From Aquabacterium sp. OR-4 (GTDB lineage: Bacteria > Pseudomonadota > Gammaproteobacteria > Burkholderiales > Burkholderiaceae_C): 64,000 bases of DNA. The stretch covers positions 1,922,001 to 1,986,000 of the forward strand of contig NZ_JAOCQD020000002.1 in assembly GCF_025290835.2 (NCBI RefSeq). The letters are read 5' to 3'. Shown here one piece after another: positions 35,785 to 44,874 of the stretch (positions are counted from its first letter, which is position 1; each line of letters starts with the position of its first letter). A program made the position numbers and the translations under genes. Under the pieces are notes generated by a model that worked only from the letters and a program-made list of their open reading frames with translations, was not told the origin of the DNA and ran no database searches.

Positions 35785-37116
35785 ATGCCCATGGCCAACG
35801 CCACCGATCCCGATCCGTCTGCCAACGCCACGGCCACCGCCGCGGCCGCCACCGGCCCGGCCGCCGCGCCACCGCGCTCGCTGGCCGGCCTGCGCATCGA
35901 CCGCGGCGCACCGGCGCTCAAGCGCCGCCGACGCCGCTGGCCCTGGGTGCTGGGCGCGCTGGTGCTGCTGGGCGCGGCTGCAGCGGCGCTGGCGCCGCGC
36001 AGCACCGAGGTGCAGGCCGGCTCGGTGCTGGCGGCCTATCCCTCGCAGCAATGGGCCCAGCTCACCGCCTCGGGCTATGTGGTGGCGCAGCGCCGTGCGG
36101 CGGTGGCCAGCAAGGGCACCGGTCGCCTGATCGAGCTGCGCGTGCGCGAGGGCAGCGTGCTCAAGGCCGGCGAGCTGATCGGCCGGCTTGACGACAGCGA
36201 TGTGCAGGCCGCGCTGGCCGCCGTGCAGGCCGGCGTGCAGCAGGCCGAGGCCGGCACGGCCCAGGCGCGCGCCGCGCTGGGCCAGGCCCAGGCCGAGCTG
36301 GCCCATGCCGAGCTGGAACTGCGCCGCCAGCAAGAGCTGCGCGCCCAGGGCTTCGTGTCGCCGCAGGTGGTCGACAGCGCCGAGCGCCGCCTGGCCGTGG
36401 CCCGCTCGGCCCTGGCCACCCAGCAGGCGGCCGTGGCGGCGGCGCACAGTGCGGTGCTCACTGCCCGCAGCCAGGTGCAGGTGCAGCAGGTCAACCGCAG
36501 CAACACCGAGATCCGTGCGCCGTTTGACGGCGTGGTGCTGGTCAAGAACGCCAACGTCGGCGACATGATCACGCCCTTCTCGTCGGCCAGCGGCACCTCG
36601 GGCGCGGTGGTCACCATGGCCGACATGGGCACGCTGGAGGTCGAGGCCGATGTCTCCGAGAGCAATGTGGCCAAGGTCAAGCCCGAGCAGCCGGTGGAGA
36701 TCACACTCGACGCCATCCCCGATGCACGCTTTGCCGGCCGCGTTTCGCGCATCGTGCCCACGGTCGACCGCGCCAAGGCCACGGTGATGACCAAGATCCG
36801 CTTCGACGCGCTGGACGCGCGCATCCTGCCCGAGATGAGCGCCAAGGTGAGCTTCCTGTCGCGCCCGGCCACGGCCGCCGACCAGCAGGCGGTGACCGCG
36901 GTGAACCCCAAGGCCATCACCACGCGCGAAGGACGGAAGCTGGTGTTTCGCATCAGCACCGCCGGCACCGCCGAGGCCGTGCCGGTCTCGCCCGGCCGCA
37001 TGCTGGGCGATGTGCAGGAGCTGCTGAACCCGGCGCTCAAGAGCGGCGAGCGCGTGGTGCTCACCCCCCCCGAGGGCCTGAAGCCGGGCGCACGCGTGAC
37101 GGTGGCCGGCAAGTGA
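35785..37116 (+). CDS. periplasmic adaptor subunit of a MacAB-like exporter (HlyD/RND adaptor family)
   Basis: The membrane-fusion protein of a tripartite ABC exporter (443 residues). A basic cytosolic N-terminus (RRRRRWPW) precedes one membrane helix, then the lipoyl half-motif (GYVVAQRRAAVASKGTGRL, in part), a long alpha-hairpin rich in Ala/Gln/Glu (about 135-220), a second lipoyl half (IRAPFDGVVLVKNANVGDMI) and a beta-barrel domain. The ATG at 35785 is preferred over 35698, which lies before a hairpin. Its stop overlaps the start of the ATPase gene (GTGA). Together with two permeases it should export a peptide, lipid or small molecule; no substrate can be named. Confidence 0.87.
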   Translation: MPMANATDPDPSANATATAAAATGPAAAPPRSLAGLRIDRGAPALKRRRRRWPWVLGALVLLGAAAAALAPRSTEVQAGSVLAAYPSQQWAQLTASGYVVAQRRAAVASKGTGRLIELRVREGSVLKAGELIGRLDDSDVQAALAAVQAGVQQAEAGTAQARAALGQAQAELAHAELELRRQQELRAQGFVSPQVVDSAERRLAVARSALATQQAAVAAAHSAVLTARSQVQVQQVNRSNTEIRAPFDGVVLVKNANVGDMITPFSSASGTSGAVVTMADMGTLEVEADVSESNVAKVKPEQPVEITLDAIPDARFAGRVSRIVPTVDRAKATVMTKIRFDALDARILPEMSAKVSFLSRPATAADQQAVTAVNPKAITTREGRKLVFRISTAGTAEAVPVSPGRMLGDVQELLNPALKSGERVVLTPPEGLKPGARVTVAGK

Positions 37117-37841
37117 GCCCCGCACCCGCAACGCCCGCGCCCGCCAGCGCCGGTGAGGCGCCGCTGATCCGCGTGCGCCACCTCGGCAAGGCCTACCGCC
37201 GCGGCGGTCAGGACATTCCGGTGCTGCTGGACATCAACCTCGACGTGGCGCGCGGCGAGTTCGTGGCGCTGATGGGGCCCAGCGGCTCGGGCAAGAGCAC
37301 GCTGCTGAACCTGATCGCCGGCATCGACCAGCCCAGCGCCGGCACCATCGCGATCGGCGGCGTCGACATCGCCACGCTGGGTGAAGGTGCGCTGGCCGAC
37401 TGGCGCGCCGCCAACGTGGGCTTCATCTTCCAGTTCTACAACCTGATGCCGGTGCTCAGCGCCTTTGACAACGTGGCGCTGCCGCTGCTGCTCACCGGCC
37501 TGAGCGCGCGCCAGCGCCACGAGCGCGTGGCCGCCGCGCTCGATCTGGTGCGCCTGAGCGACCGCGCCGACCACTACCCCAACGAGCTGTCGGGTGGCCA
37601 GCAGCAGCGCGTGGCGATTGCCCGCGCGCTGGTCAGCGACCCGGCGCTGATCGTGGCCGACGAGCCCACCGGCGACCTGGATCGCGTCACCGGCGAAGAA
37701 GTGCTGGGCCTGCTGGATGAGCTGGTGTCGCAGCTGGGCAAGACCATCGTGATGGTCACGCACGACCCCAAGGCCGCGGCACGCGCGCACCGCATGGTGC
37801 ATCTGGAAAAGGGTGTGCTGGTCGACGCGGTGGCTGGCTGA
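37113..37841 (+). CDS. ABC exporter ATP-binding protein (MacB/LolD type)
   Basis: A 242-residue ATPase with Walker [10 protein letters not shown] near 55, signature [15 protein letters not shown] near 160 and Walker [13 protein letters not shown] near 183; the [17 protein letters not shown] stretch is the MacB/LolD hallmark. Starts with GTG overlapping the adaptor stop by 4 bases, and the first permease starts one base after its own stop, so the four genes are one operon. Confidence 0.93.
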   Translation: MSPAPATPAPASAGEAPLIRVRHLGKAYRRGGQDIPVLLDINLDVARGEFVALMGPSGSGKSTLLNLIAGIDQPSAGTIAIGGVDIATLGEGALADWRAANVGFIFQFYNLMPVLSAFDNVALPLLLTGLSARQRHERVAAALDLVRLSDRADHYPNELSGGQQQRVAIARALVSDPALIVADEPTGDLDRVTGEEVLGLLDELVSQLGKTIVMVTHDPKAAARAHRMVHLEKGVLVDAVAG

Positions 37842-37842
37842 C

Positions 37843-39000
37843 ATGTTCTTGCTGAAGCTGCTGCTGAAGAACGCCTTCCGCCACCGCCTGCGCACGCTGC
37901 TGACGATGGTGGGCCTGGTGGTGGCGATCTGCGCCTTCGGCCTGCTGCGCACCATCGTCGACGCCTGGTATGCCGGTGTCGAGGGCAGCTCCAGCACCCG
38001 GCTGGTGGTGCGCAACAGCAGCTCGCTGACCTTTCCGCTGCCGCTGGGCTATGCCGAGCGACTGCGCGCGGTGAGCGGCGTGCGCCAGGTGAGCTGGAGC
38101 AACTGGTTTGGCGGCATCTACATCACCGAGCGCAACTTCTTTCCGCAGTTTGCGGTGGATGCCGCCACCTACCTGCCGCTGTACGCCGAGTACCGCCTGA
38201 GCGACGACGAGCGCCTGGCCTTTCTGCGCGACCGCCAGGGTGCCATCGTGGGCCGCAAGCTGGCCGACAAGTTCGGCTGGAAAGTGGGCGACCAGATCCC
38301 CTTGCGCGGCACCATCTTTCCGGGCACCTGGACCTTCACGCTGCGCGGCATCTGGGACGGCGCCGAGGCCAAGACCGACGAAAGCCAGCTGCTGTTTCAC
38401 TGGCAGTACCTGAACGAAAGCCTGCGCGCCCGCTACCGCGGCAGCGCCGACCAGGTGGGCGTGCTTATCCTGGGCATCGACGCGCCCGACGATGCCGCAC
38501 TGGTGAGCCAGCGCGTCGACACGCTGTTCGCCAACTCGGTGGCCGAAACCCTCACCGAGACCGAGGCCGCGTTCCAGCTCGGCTTCGTGGCCATGAGCGA
38601 GGCCATCCTGGTGGCGGTGCAGGCGGTCAGCCTGATCATCGTGGTGATCATCATGGCGGTGATGGCCAACACCATGACCATGACCGCCCGCGAGCGCCTG
38701 GCCGAATACGCCACGCTGAAGGCGCTGGGCTTCTCGCCCGGCTTCGTGGTGCGCCTGCTGTTCGGCGAGAGCCTGCTGATCGCGGCCATCGGCGGCGTGG
38801 CCGGCCTGGCCCTCACGCTGCCGCTGGCGGCGGCCTTTCGCGCCGCGGTGGGCACGCTGTTTCCGGTGTTCCAGGTGTCCACGCTGACCATGGCGCTGCA
38901 GCTGGCCGCCGCGCTGGGCGTGGGTGCGGTGGCCGCCGCCTGGCCCGCCTGGCGCATGAGCCGCATCGACATCGTCGACGGCCTGCGGCACGTGGCCTGA
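37843..39000 (+). CDS. ABC exporter permease, FtsX/MacB family (first)
   Basis: A 385-residue permease with one N-terminal membrane helix, a large periplasmic domain (about 45-255) and three C-terminal helices (about 270-370), the FtsX/MacB topology without the ATPase. Conserved pieces include [20 protein letters not shown] and [21 protein letters not shown]. The ATG at 37843 follows the ATPase stop by one base. Half of a heterodimeric permease with the next gene. Confidence 0.9.
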   Translation: MFLLKLLLKNAFRHRLRTLLTMVGLVVAICAFGLLRTIVDAWYAGVEGSSSTRLVVRNSSSLTFPLPLGYAERLRAVSGVRQVSWSNWFGGIYITERNFFPQFAVDAATYLPLYAEYRLSDDERLAFLRDRQGAIVGRKLADKFGWKVGDQIPLRGTIFPGTWTFTLRGIWDGAEAKTDESQLLFHWQYLNESLRARYRGSADQVGVLILGIDAPDDAALVSQRVDTLFANSVAETLTETEAAFQLGFVAMSEAILVAVQAVSLIIVVIIMAVMANTMTMTARERLAEYATLKALGFSPGFVVRLLFGESLLIAAIGGVAGLALTLPLAAAFRAAVGTLFPVFQVSTLTMALQLAAALGVGAVAAAWPAWRMSRIDIVDGLRHVA

Positions 39001-39013
39001 GCGGCTCATCCAC

Positions 39014-40183
39014 ATGGCGCAGCTGCCCCTGGCCTACATCGCCCGCAACCTGTGGGTGCGGCGCGTGACCACCCTGCTCACCGCCGGCGGCATGGCCCTG
39101 GTGGTGTACGTGTTCGCCACCGTGCTGATGATGAGCGAGGGCATCCGCGCCACCCTGGTGGCCACCGGCCAGCCCGACAACCTGATGCTGCTGCGCAAGG
39201 GCGCCGGCGCCGAGATCAACAGCGGCATCGCACGCGCCGACGCCGCCATCCTGGCCACGCTGCCCGGCATTGCCACCGACGCCCAGGGCCGGGCCCTGGT
39301 GAGCGCCGAGCCGGTGGTGCTGATCAGCCTGCCCAAGCGCAGCAACGGCAAGCCCAGCAACGTGACGGTGCGCGGCACCTCCGACATCGGCGCGCAGCTG
39401 CGCCCCACGGTGAAGATCGTCGAAGGCCGCATGTTCCGCCCCGGCACCGCGGAGATCGTGGTCGGCCAGGCCACGGCCAAGGGCTTTCGCGGCGTGGAAA
39501 TCGGCCAGCAGCTGCGCTTTGCCGGGCGCGACTGGCACGTGGTGGGCCGCTTCGAGGCCGGCGGCTCGGGCTTCGACTCCGAGGTCTGGGGCGATGCCGA
39601 GCAGATGCTGCAGGCCTTTCGGCGCGGCGCGTTCTCGGTGGTGCTGCTGCGCCTGGCCGACGCCAGCCTGTTCGAGGCCGCCAAGGCCCGCATCGAGGCC
39701 GACCCGCGGCTCACCGTGGAAGCCAAGCCCGAGGTGCAGTTCTATGCCGAGCAGAGCGAGGCGCTGGCCACCTTCATCCGCATCCTGGGCCTGGCGCTGG
39801 CCATCATCTTCTCGATCGGCGCGGTGGTGGGCGCCATGATCACCATGTTCGCCGCCGTGGCCCAGCGCATCGGCGAGATCGGCACGCTGCGCGCACTGGG
39901 CTTTCGCCGGGGCGCTGTGCTGACCGCCTTTCTGGCCGAATCGCTGCTGCTGGCCGCACTGGGCGGGCTGGCCGGCCTGGCCGCGGCCAGTGCGATGCAG
40001 GCGGTGAACATCTCCACCACCAACTTCCAGACCTTCTCAGAGCTTGCCTTCCGCTTCGTGCTGACCCCGCGCATCGCGCTGCAAAGCATGCTGTTCGCGC
40101 TGGCCATGGGCGTGGTGGGCGGCTTCATCCCCGCCTGGCGCGCCGCGCGCATGCAGATCGTGGCCTGCCTGCGCGCCGCCTGA
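39014..40183 (+). CDS. ABC exporter permease, FtsX/MacB family (second)
   Basis: A 389-residue homologue of the preceding permease with the same topology: helix near 20-40, a periplasmic MacB-PCD domain, and three C-terminal helices. AQRIGEIGTLRALGFRRGAVL is the typical coupling segment. It ends the exporter operon and is followed by a tandem 16-base repeat and the convergent EPS-side genes. Confidence 0.9.
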   Translation: MAQLPLAYIARNLWVRRVTTLLTAGGMALVVYVFATVLMMSEGIRATLVATGQPDNLMLLRKGAGAEINSGIARADAAILATLPGIATDAQGRALVSAEPVVLISLPKRSNGKPSNVTVRGTSDIGAQLRPTVKIVEGRMFRPGTAEIVVGQATAKGFRGVEIGQQLRFAGRDWHVVGRFEAGGSGFDSEVWGDAEQMLQAFRRGAFSVVLLRLADASLFEAAKARIEADPRLTVEAKPEVQFYAEQSEALATFIRILGLALAIIFSIGAVVGAMITMFAAVAQRIGEIGTLRALGFRRGAVLTAFLAESLLLAALGGLAGLAAASAMQAVNISTTNFQTFSELAFRFVLTPRIALQSMLFALAMGVVGGFIPAWRAARMQIVACLRAA

Positions 40184-40202
40184 CCCGGCCCCACCCGTGA
40201 TG

Positions 40203-40234
40203 GCGCGCCAGTCCGGCAGCGCGCCAGTCCGGCA
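40203..40234. repeat. tandem duplication of a 16-base unit
   Basis: GCGCGCCAGTCCGGCA occurs twice head to tail with no mismatch, in the short gap between the exporter operon and the convergent gene at 40251. Confidence 0.85.
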
Positions 40235-40250
40235 ACGCGCCCGCCTGCGG

Positions 40251-40904
40251 CTACTCGCGGCTGCGCGAGTACATCCGCAGCAGCACCCCGGCCAGCGCCA
40301 GCAGGGCGATGCCCGAGAACAGCTCGATGCGGTGGCTGCGCAGGAACTCAATGGCTTCGCGCATGGCCTGCGCCGTCGCCGATTCACCTCCGCTGGCTTT
40401 GCTGCCGGTGGACGTGGGGCCAGGTTTGGGCTGGCCTTCCCACTGACGCTGCGTCGTGGGATCGGCTTCGCTCGCATCGGCCTGGAGCTCGGACTCGCCC
40501 AGACCGATGACCGACATCCTGGCGTCACCGCGCTTTGCCGCTTTGGCCTCGGCCTGAACCGCGGCATCGGCACGGATCGCCTGGCGCAGGTCGGCCTCTC
40601 GAATGCCTGGCGCCGAAGCGGCGCGGTCGCCAGCCTTGGCCCGCGCGCCGGAAGCGGCGCCGTTGGGCCCCACCGCGCTTGAACTGCTGGCATCGAGCAG
40701 GATGTCGAGATTGCGGTTGCCGGTGCTGATCTGAGGCGCCCCGCCCAAAGCCCCGTTGGCCCGGTGGCCAGCCTGATCACTGCCGGTGTCGGCCGATCCG
40801 GTGACCGGCGCGGCCTGAACCGCGCCAATGCCGATCAGCACCACCGTCACCCAGGCCCTGGTGGCCATCAAGGCAGGCCTGTGCAGACCAGGCCGCCTGG
40901 CCAT
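40251..40904 (-). CDS. exported Ala-rich protein with C-terminal membrane helix, unknown function
   Basis: A 217-residue protein with a signal-like helix (after MATRAWV, ending at VQAAP), a long low-complexity middle rich in Ala, Gly, Ser and Asp, and a C-terminal membrane helix (LFSGIALLALAGVLL) followed by RMYSRSRE. The end resembles a sorting-type tail (helix plus arginines) but has no PEP motif. ATG 40904 is used; ATG 40868 would also give a good signal peptide. It follows the PLP decarboxylase in the same direction, 124 bases downstream, with two hairpins between (40998-41010 and 41011-41025). No known family recognised. Confidence 0.6.
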   Translation of the reverse strand: MARRPGLHRPALMATRAWVTVVLIGIGAVQAAPVTGSADTGSDQAGHRANGALGGAPQISTGNRNLDILLDASSSSAVGPNGAASGARAKAGDRAASAPGIREADLRQAIRADAAVQAEAKAAKRGDARMSVIGLGESELQADASEADPTTQRQWEGQPKPGPTSTGSKASGGESATAQAMREAIEFLRSHRIELFSGIALLALAGVLLRMYSRSRE

Positions 40905-41028
40905 CTCACTCTTGCTTTTCTTGAACACCGACAACACCTTCTGCAACCAAGGCGGATTGTGCGGGCTGGGCCATCGGCCTGCCAAGCGCGACTCGGCCCC
41001 GAAACGGGGGGCGCCCAAGGCGCCAGGC

Positions 41029-42294
41029 TCAACCGACCAGGACCTCGGTGCAGGCCGGGTGGCCCAGAAAATCCTGCGGACTGGCCGAGCGGCCGTAAGC
41101 GCCGGACTGAAAGACCGCCACCAGATCACCCACATCGGCCCGAGGCAGCGACATGCGATCGGCCAGGATGTCGAGCGGCGTGCACAAGGGGCCCACCACG
41201 TTGACCGACTCGTCCGCCGGACGATCGGCCTGGTTGGCAATGGCGACCGGGTAGTTCTTCCGAAGCACCTGACCAAAGTTGCCCGAGGCTGCAAGGTGGT
41301 GGTGCAGACCGCCATCACACACCAGAAAGACCTGGCCGCGCGAGACCTTGCGGTCGACCACGCGCGTCACGTACACACCCGCCTCGCCGACCAGGTAGCG
41401 CCCCAATTCGATGACGATGTGCGCCATCGGCATCTCCGACGCCGCACGCGCCGCCAGCGCGGCAAGATTGGCGCCGATTGGCGCCAGATCCAGCCGGGTG
41501 TCACCAGGGAAGTAGGGGATGCCGAATCCACCCCCGAGGTTCAGGAACTGCACCGGCGACGGGGCCGATTCCGCCAGGCGCAAGGCCAGTTCGTAGCTTT
41601 TGCGCTGCGCTTCGCAGATGGCCTCGGCGCGGAGGTTCTGCGACCCGGCAAACAGATGGAAGCCTTCAAACGACAGGCCCAACGCCCCCACCCGGGCGAG
41701 AACCTCTGGCACCGCCTCCGCATCGATGCCGAACTGCTTGGGCCCGCCAGCCATCTTCATGCCGGAGCCCTTGAGCTCGTAATCGGGGTTCACGCGCACG
41801 GCCACGCGCGCCGGCCGGCCCAGATCCTGCGACGCCTGGGCCAGTACCGCGAGTTCGCGATTGGATTCCACATTGATCAGGACGCCAGCGGCCACCGCCT
41901 GCCGCAACTCGGCATCGCGCTTTCCGGGGCCGGCAAAGCTGACTTCGGCCGGATTTGCCCCGGCATCCAGGGCCACCTTCAACTCACCCGCTGAAGCCAC
42001 ATCGATGCCGTCGACCAGGCCCGCGAGCAGGCCCACGACGGCCGGCATCGGGTTGGCCTTCATCGCGAAGTGCAGCTTCACCTGGGTCGGCAAGGCCTGC
42101 CGCAGCTCGGCCACCCGCGCCCGGATGAGCGCGCGGTCAAGGGCAAAAAAGGGCGTGGCGCCCACCTGTTCGGCCAGCAGCGACACGGCCATGCCACCCA
42201 CCACCAACTCACCCCCCGCCACCTGGAACTGATCCATCGGGGCATGTTCCGGCAGCCGTCTGGCGGGCTGCGCTGCGTCAAGCGGTTCAGACAT
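41029..42294 (-). CDS. PLP-dependent decarboxylase, exosortase-A-locus type (DAP/ornithine decarboxylase-like fold III)
   Basis: A 421-residue fold type III decarboxylase. The PLP lysine is in HFAMKANPMPAVV; the phosphate-binding glycine run is LNLGGGFGIPYFPGD; ELGRYLVGEAGVYVTRV, CTPLDIL and SGAYGRSASPQDFLGHP complete the usual diaminopimelate/ornithine decarboxylase signatures, including the catalytic Cys region. Members of this subgroup sit in exosortase-A EPS loci and are thought to act on a carrier- or sugar-linked amino acid, not free DAP; that is context, not biochemistry. ATG 42294 has GAGGT upstream. It follows the UDP-glucose dehydrogenase gene by 26 bases in one operon. Confidence 0.88.
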   Translation of the reverse strand: MSEPLDAAQPARRLPEHAPMDQFQVAGGELVVGGMAVSLLAEQVGATPFFALDRALIRARVAELRQALPTQVKLHFAMKANPMPAVVGLLAGLVDGIDVASAGELKVALDAGANPAEVSFAGPGKRDAELRQAVAAGVLINVESNRELAVLAQASQDLGRPARVAVRVNPDYELKGSGMKMAGGPKQFGIDAEAVPEVLARVGALGLSFEGFHLFAGSQNLRAEAICEAQRKSYELALRLAESAPSPVQFLNLGGGFGIPYFPGDTRLDLAPIGANLAALAARAASEMPMAHIVIELGRYLVGEAGVYVTRVVDRKVSRGQVFLVCDGGLHHHLAASGNFGQVLRKNYPVAIANQADRPADESVNVVGPLCTPLDILADRMSLPRADVGDLVAVFQSGAYGRSASPQDFLGHPACTEVLVG

Positions 42295-42320
42295 GGCGAC
42301 CTCGACCCGGTAGCGTTGGT

Positions 42321-43673
42321 TCAGGATTGTGAACCGCGCATCGTGGGCGCCAAGCCGCGACCGATGCCTTGGCACTCGATCCCGAACGACTTCATCAGCG
42401 CCGGCTCGTACAGGTTGCGCCCGTCAAAGATCACCGGCTGCTTCAGCGTGGCCTTGAGGTGGTCGAAGTCGGGGTTGCGGAACTCCTTCCACTCGGTCAC
42501 CAGCAGCAGCGCGTCGGCGCCTTCCAGCGCCGCCTGCTGGCTGGCCACCAGGCTCAGGCCGGCCACATCGCCCAGCACGCGCTGCGCCTCGGGCATGGCC
42601 ACCGGGTCATAGGCCTGGATGCGCGCGCCGCGCCGCGCCAGCTCGGCCACGATCACCCGGCTGGGCGCCTCGCGCATGTCGTCGGTGTTGGGCTTGAAGG
42701 CCAGGCCCCAGACGGCGAAGGTGCGGCCCGTCAGGTCTTCGCCGAAGCGCTCGACCACGCGGTCCACCAGCACCAGCTTCTGGCGCTCGTTGGCCTCTTC
42801 CACCGCGGTGAGCACGCCCAGCGTCATGCCGTTTTGCGCACCGGTGCGGATCAACGCCTTCACATCCTTGGGAAAGCAGCTGCCGCCGTAGCCCGTGCCG
42901 GCATACAGAAAATGCGTGCCGATGCGCGGATCGCTGCCGATGCCGCGGCGCACCCACTCGATGTCGGCGCCCACGCGGTCGGCCAGCAGCGCCAGCTCGT
43001 TCATGAAGCTGATGCGCGTGGCCAGCATGGCATTGGCAGCGTACTTGGTGAACTCGGCGCTGCGCACGTCCATCACCACCAGGCGGTCGTGGTTGCGCAT
43101 GAAGGGCGAGTACACCGCGCGCATCAGCAGCGTGGCGCGCTCGTTGTCGCTGCCGATCACGATGCGGTCGGGCTTCATGAAGTCGTCGATGGCCGCGCCT
43201 TCCTTCAGAAACTCGGGGTTGCTGACCACCGCGTACTCGAGCTCGACACCGCGCTCGGCCAGCACCTCGGCAATGGCCGCGCGCACCTTGTCGGCCGTGC
43301 CCACCGGCACCGTGCTCTTGTCGACGATCACCTTGTAGTCGGTCATGTGGCGGCCGATGTTGCGCGCCGCGGCCAGCACGTACTGCAGATCGGCCGAGCC
43401 GTCTTCGTCGGGCGGCGTGCCCACGCCGATGAACTGGATGGTGCCGTGGGCCACGGCGGCGGCCACATCGGTGGTGAACTGCAGGCGGCCGGCGGCGGCA
43501 TTGCGCTGGATCAGCGCGTCCAGACCCGGCTCGTGGATCGGCACCTCGCCGCGCTGGAGCATCTCGATCTTGCGCGCATCCACATCCACGCACATCACGT
43601 GGTTGCCCATCTCCGACAGGCAGGCGCCCGTCACCAAACCCACATAGCCTGCACCGACCACGGTGATCTTCAT
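42321..43673 (-). CDS. ugd: UDP-glucose 6-dehydrogenase
   Basis: Oxidises UDP-glucose to UDP-glucuronate with two NAD+; supplies uronic acid for polysaccharide. The 450-residue product has the NAD-binding [10 protein letters not shown] at the start, [24 protein letters not shown] and the catalytic cysteine in [14 protein letters not shown] near residue 265. The ATG at 43673 is the natural start. It is divergent from the UDP-glucuronate epimerase, and the two products act in sequence. Confidence 0.96.
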   Translation of the reverse strand: MKITVVGAGYVGLVTGACLSEMGNHVMCVDVDARKIEMLQRGEVPIHEPGLDALIQRNAAAGRLQFTTDVAAAVAHGTIQFIGVGTPPDEDGSADLQYVLAAARNIGRHMTDYKVIVDKSTVPVGTADKVRAAIAEVLAERGVELEYAVVSNPEFLKEGAAIDDFMKPDRIVIGSDNERATLLMRAVYSPFMRNHDRLVVMDVRSAEFTKYAANAMLATRISFMNELALLADRVGADIEWVRRGIGSDPRIGTHFLYAGTGYGGSCFPKDVKALIRTGAQNGMTLGVLTAVEEANERQKLVLVDRVVERFGEDLTGRTFAVWGLAFKPNTDDMREAPSRVIVAELARRGARIQAYDPVAMPEAQRVLGDVAGLSLVASQQAALEGADALLLVTEWKEFRNPDFDHLKATLKQPVIFDGRNLYEPALMKSFGIECQGIGRGLAPTMRGSQS

Positions 43674-43843
43674 ACGCCCACCTCTACCGGGCACCCGGAC
43701 GGCGCCCCGAAGCGGCGAATTCTGCCCGCGCCGCCGTGACAAGCCCGTGCGGTCTGGGCGCGGGCGTGGCGCCTGACACGAAACCGCGGCGGCGGGGCCG
43801 GGCAGTTGGCAGACAATCCGCGTCGCTTCAGCCTACGCCCACC

Positions 43844-44851
43844 ATGCACATCCTGCTCACCGGCGCTGCCGGCTTCATCGGCTCGCACGTCGCCCGCATC
43901 CTGCTTGACCGCGGCGACACCGTCGTCGGCCTGGACAACCTGAATGCCTACTACGACCCGCAACTCAAGCACGACCGCCTGGCGCGCCTGACCGGCGACA
44001 AGGGCTTCAGCTTCGTCAAGCTCGATGTGGCCGACCGCCCGGGCATGGCCGCGCTGTTCCAGCGCGAGCGCTTCGACCGCGTGGTGCACCTGGCGGCACA
44101 GGCCGGTGTGCGCCACTCGCTGATCGACCCGCACGCCTACATCGACAGCAACGTGGTCGGTTTCACCAATATCCTGGAAGGCTGCCGCCACAGCGGCGTG
44201 CAGCACCTGGTGTATGCCTCGAGCTCCAGCGTCTACGGTGGCAACACCCAGATGCCGTTCTCCGAGCACCATGGCGTCGACCACCCGGTGAGCCTGTACG
44301 CGGCCACCAAGAAGGCCAACGAGCTGATGGCCCACACCTATAGCCATCTGTTCGCGCTGCCCACCACGGGCCTGCGCTTCTTCACGGTGTACGGCCCCTG
44401 GGGCCGGCCCGACATGGCGCTGTTCCTCTTCACCAAGGCCATCCTGGCCGGTGAGCCGATCCAGGTGTTCAACCACGGGAAGATGGTGCGCGACTTCACC
44501 TACGTGGACGACATCGCCACCGGCGTGGTGCACACGCTCGACCGTCCGCCCGAGGCCGATGCCGCGTACGACAAGGCGCAGGCCGACACCGCCAGCAGCT
44601 GGGCCCCGTACCGGGTGTTCAACATCGGCAACAACAACCCGGTGCAGCTGGTCGACTTCATCGCCGCCATCGAGCGCCACACCGGCAAGACCGCGATCAA
44701 GGAACTGCGCGACATCCAGCCCGGCGACGTGCCGGCCACCTTTGCCGACGTGTCGGAACTGGCGCGCTGGACTGGCTTTCACCCCGGCACCTCGATCGAC
44801 GAGGGCGTGGGGCGCTTTGTGCGCTGGTACCGCGAGTACTACAAGGTCTGA
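43844..44851 (+). CDS. UDP-glucuronate 4-epimerase (NAD-dependent epimerase/dehydratase)
   Basis: A short-chain dehydrogenase-type sugar-nucleotide epimerase of 335 residues. It has [19 protein letters not shown] at the start, the catalytic serine in YASSSSVYG and YxxxK in [11 protein letters not shown] (Tyr near 153). The [17 protein letters not shown] opening and [16 protein letters not shown] are typical of UDP-glucuronate 4-epimerases, so the product is probably UDP-galacturonate. Together with ugd it gives the uronic-acid branch of the EPS precursor supply. Confidence 0.9.
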   Translation: MHILLTGAAGFIGSHVARILLDRGDTVVGLDNLNAYYDPQLKHDRLARLTGDKGFSFVKLDVADRPGMAALFQRERFDRVVHLAAQAGVRHSLIDPHAYIDSNVVGFTNILEGCRHSGVQHLVYASSSSVYGGNTQMPFSEHHGVDHPVSLYAATKKANELMAHTYSHLFALPTTGLRFFTVYGPWGRPDMALFLFTKAILAGEPIQVFNHGKMVRDFTYVDDIATGVVHTLDRPPEADAAYDKAQADTASSWAPYRVFNIGNNNPVQLVDFIAAIERHTGKTAIKELRDIQPGDVPATFADVSELARWTGFHPGTSIDEGVGRFVRWYREYYKV

Positions 44852-44874
44852 GCCACCGTCGGCCACGCGCCAGA

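Noticed and set aside
43807..43822. Possible sigma-54 element upstream of the epimerase gene (TGGCAGACAATCCGCG)
   Set aside because: Keeps GG-N10-GC but departs from consensus at five or more other positions, so I do not report it as a feature.
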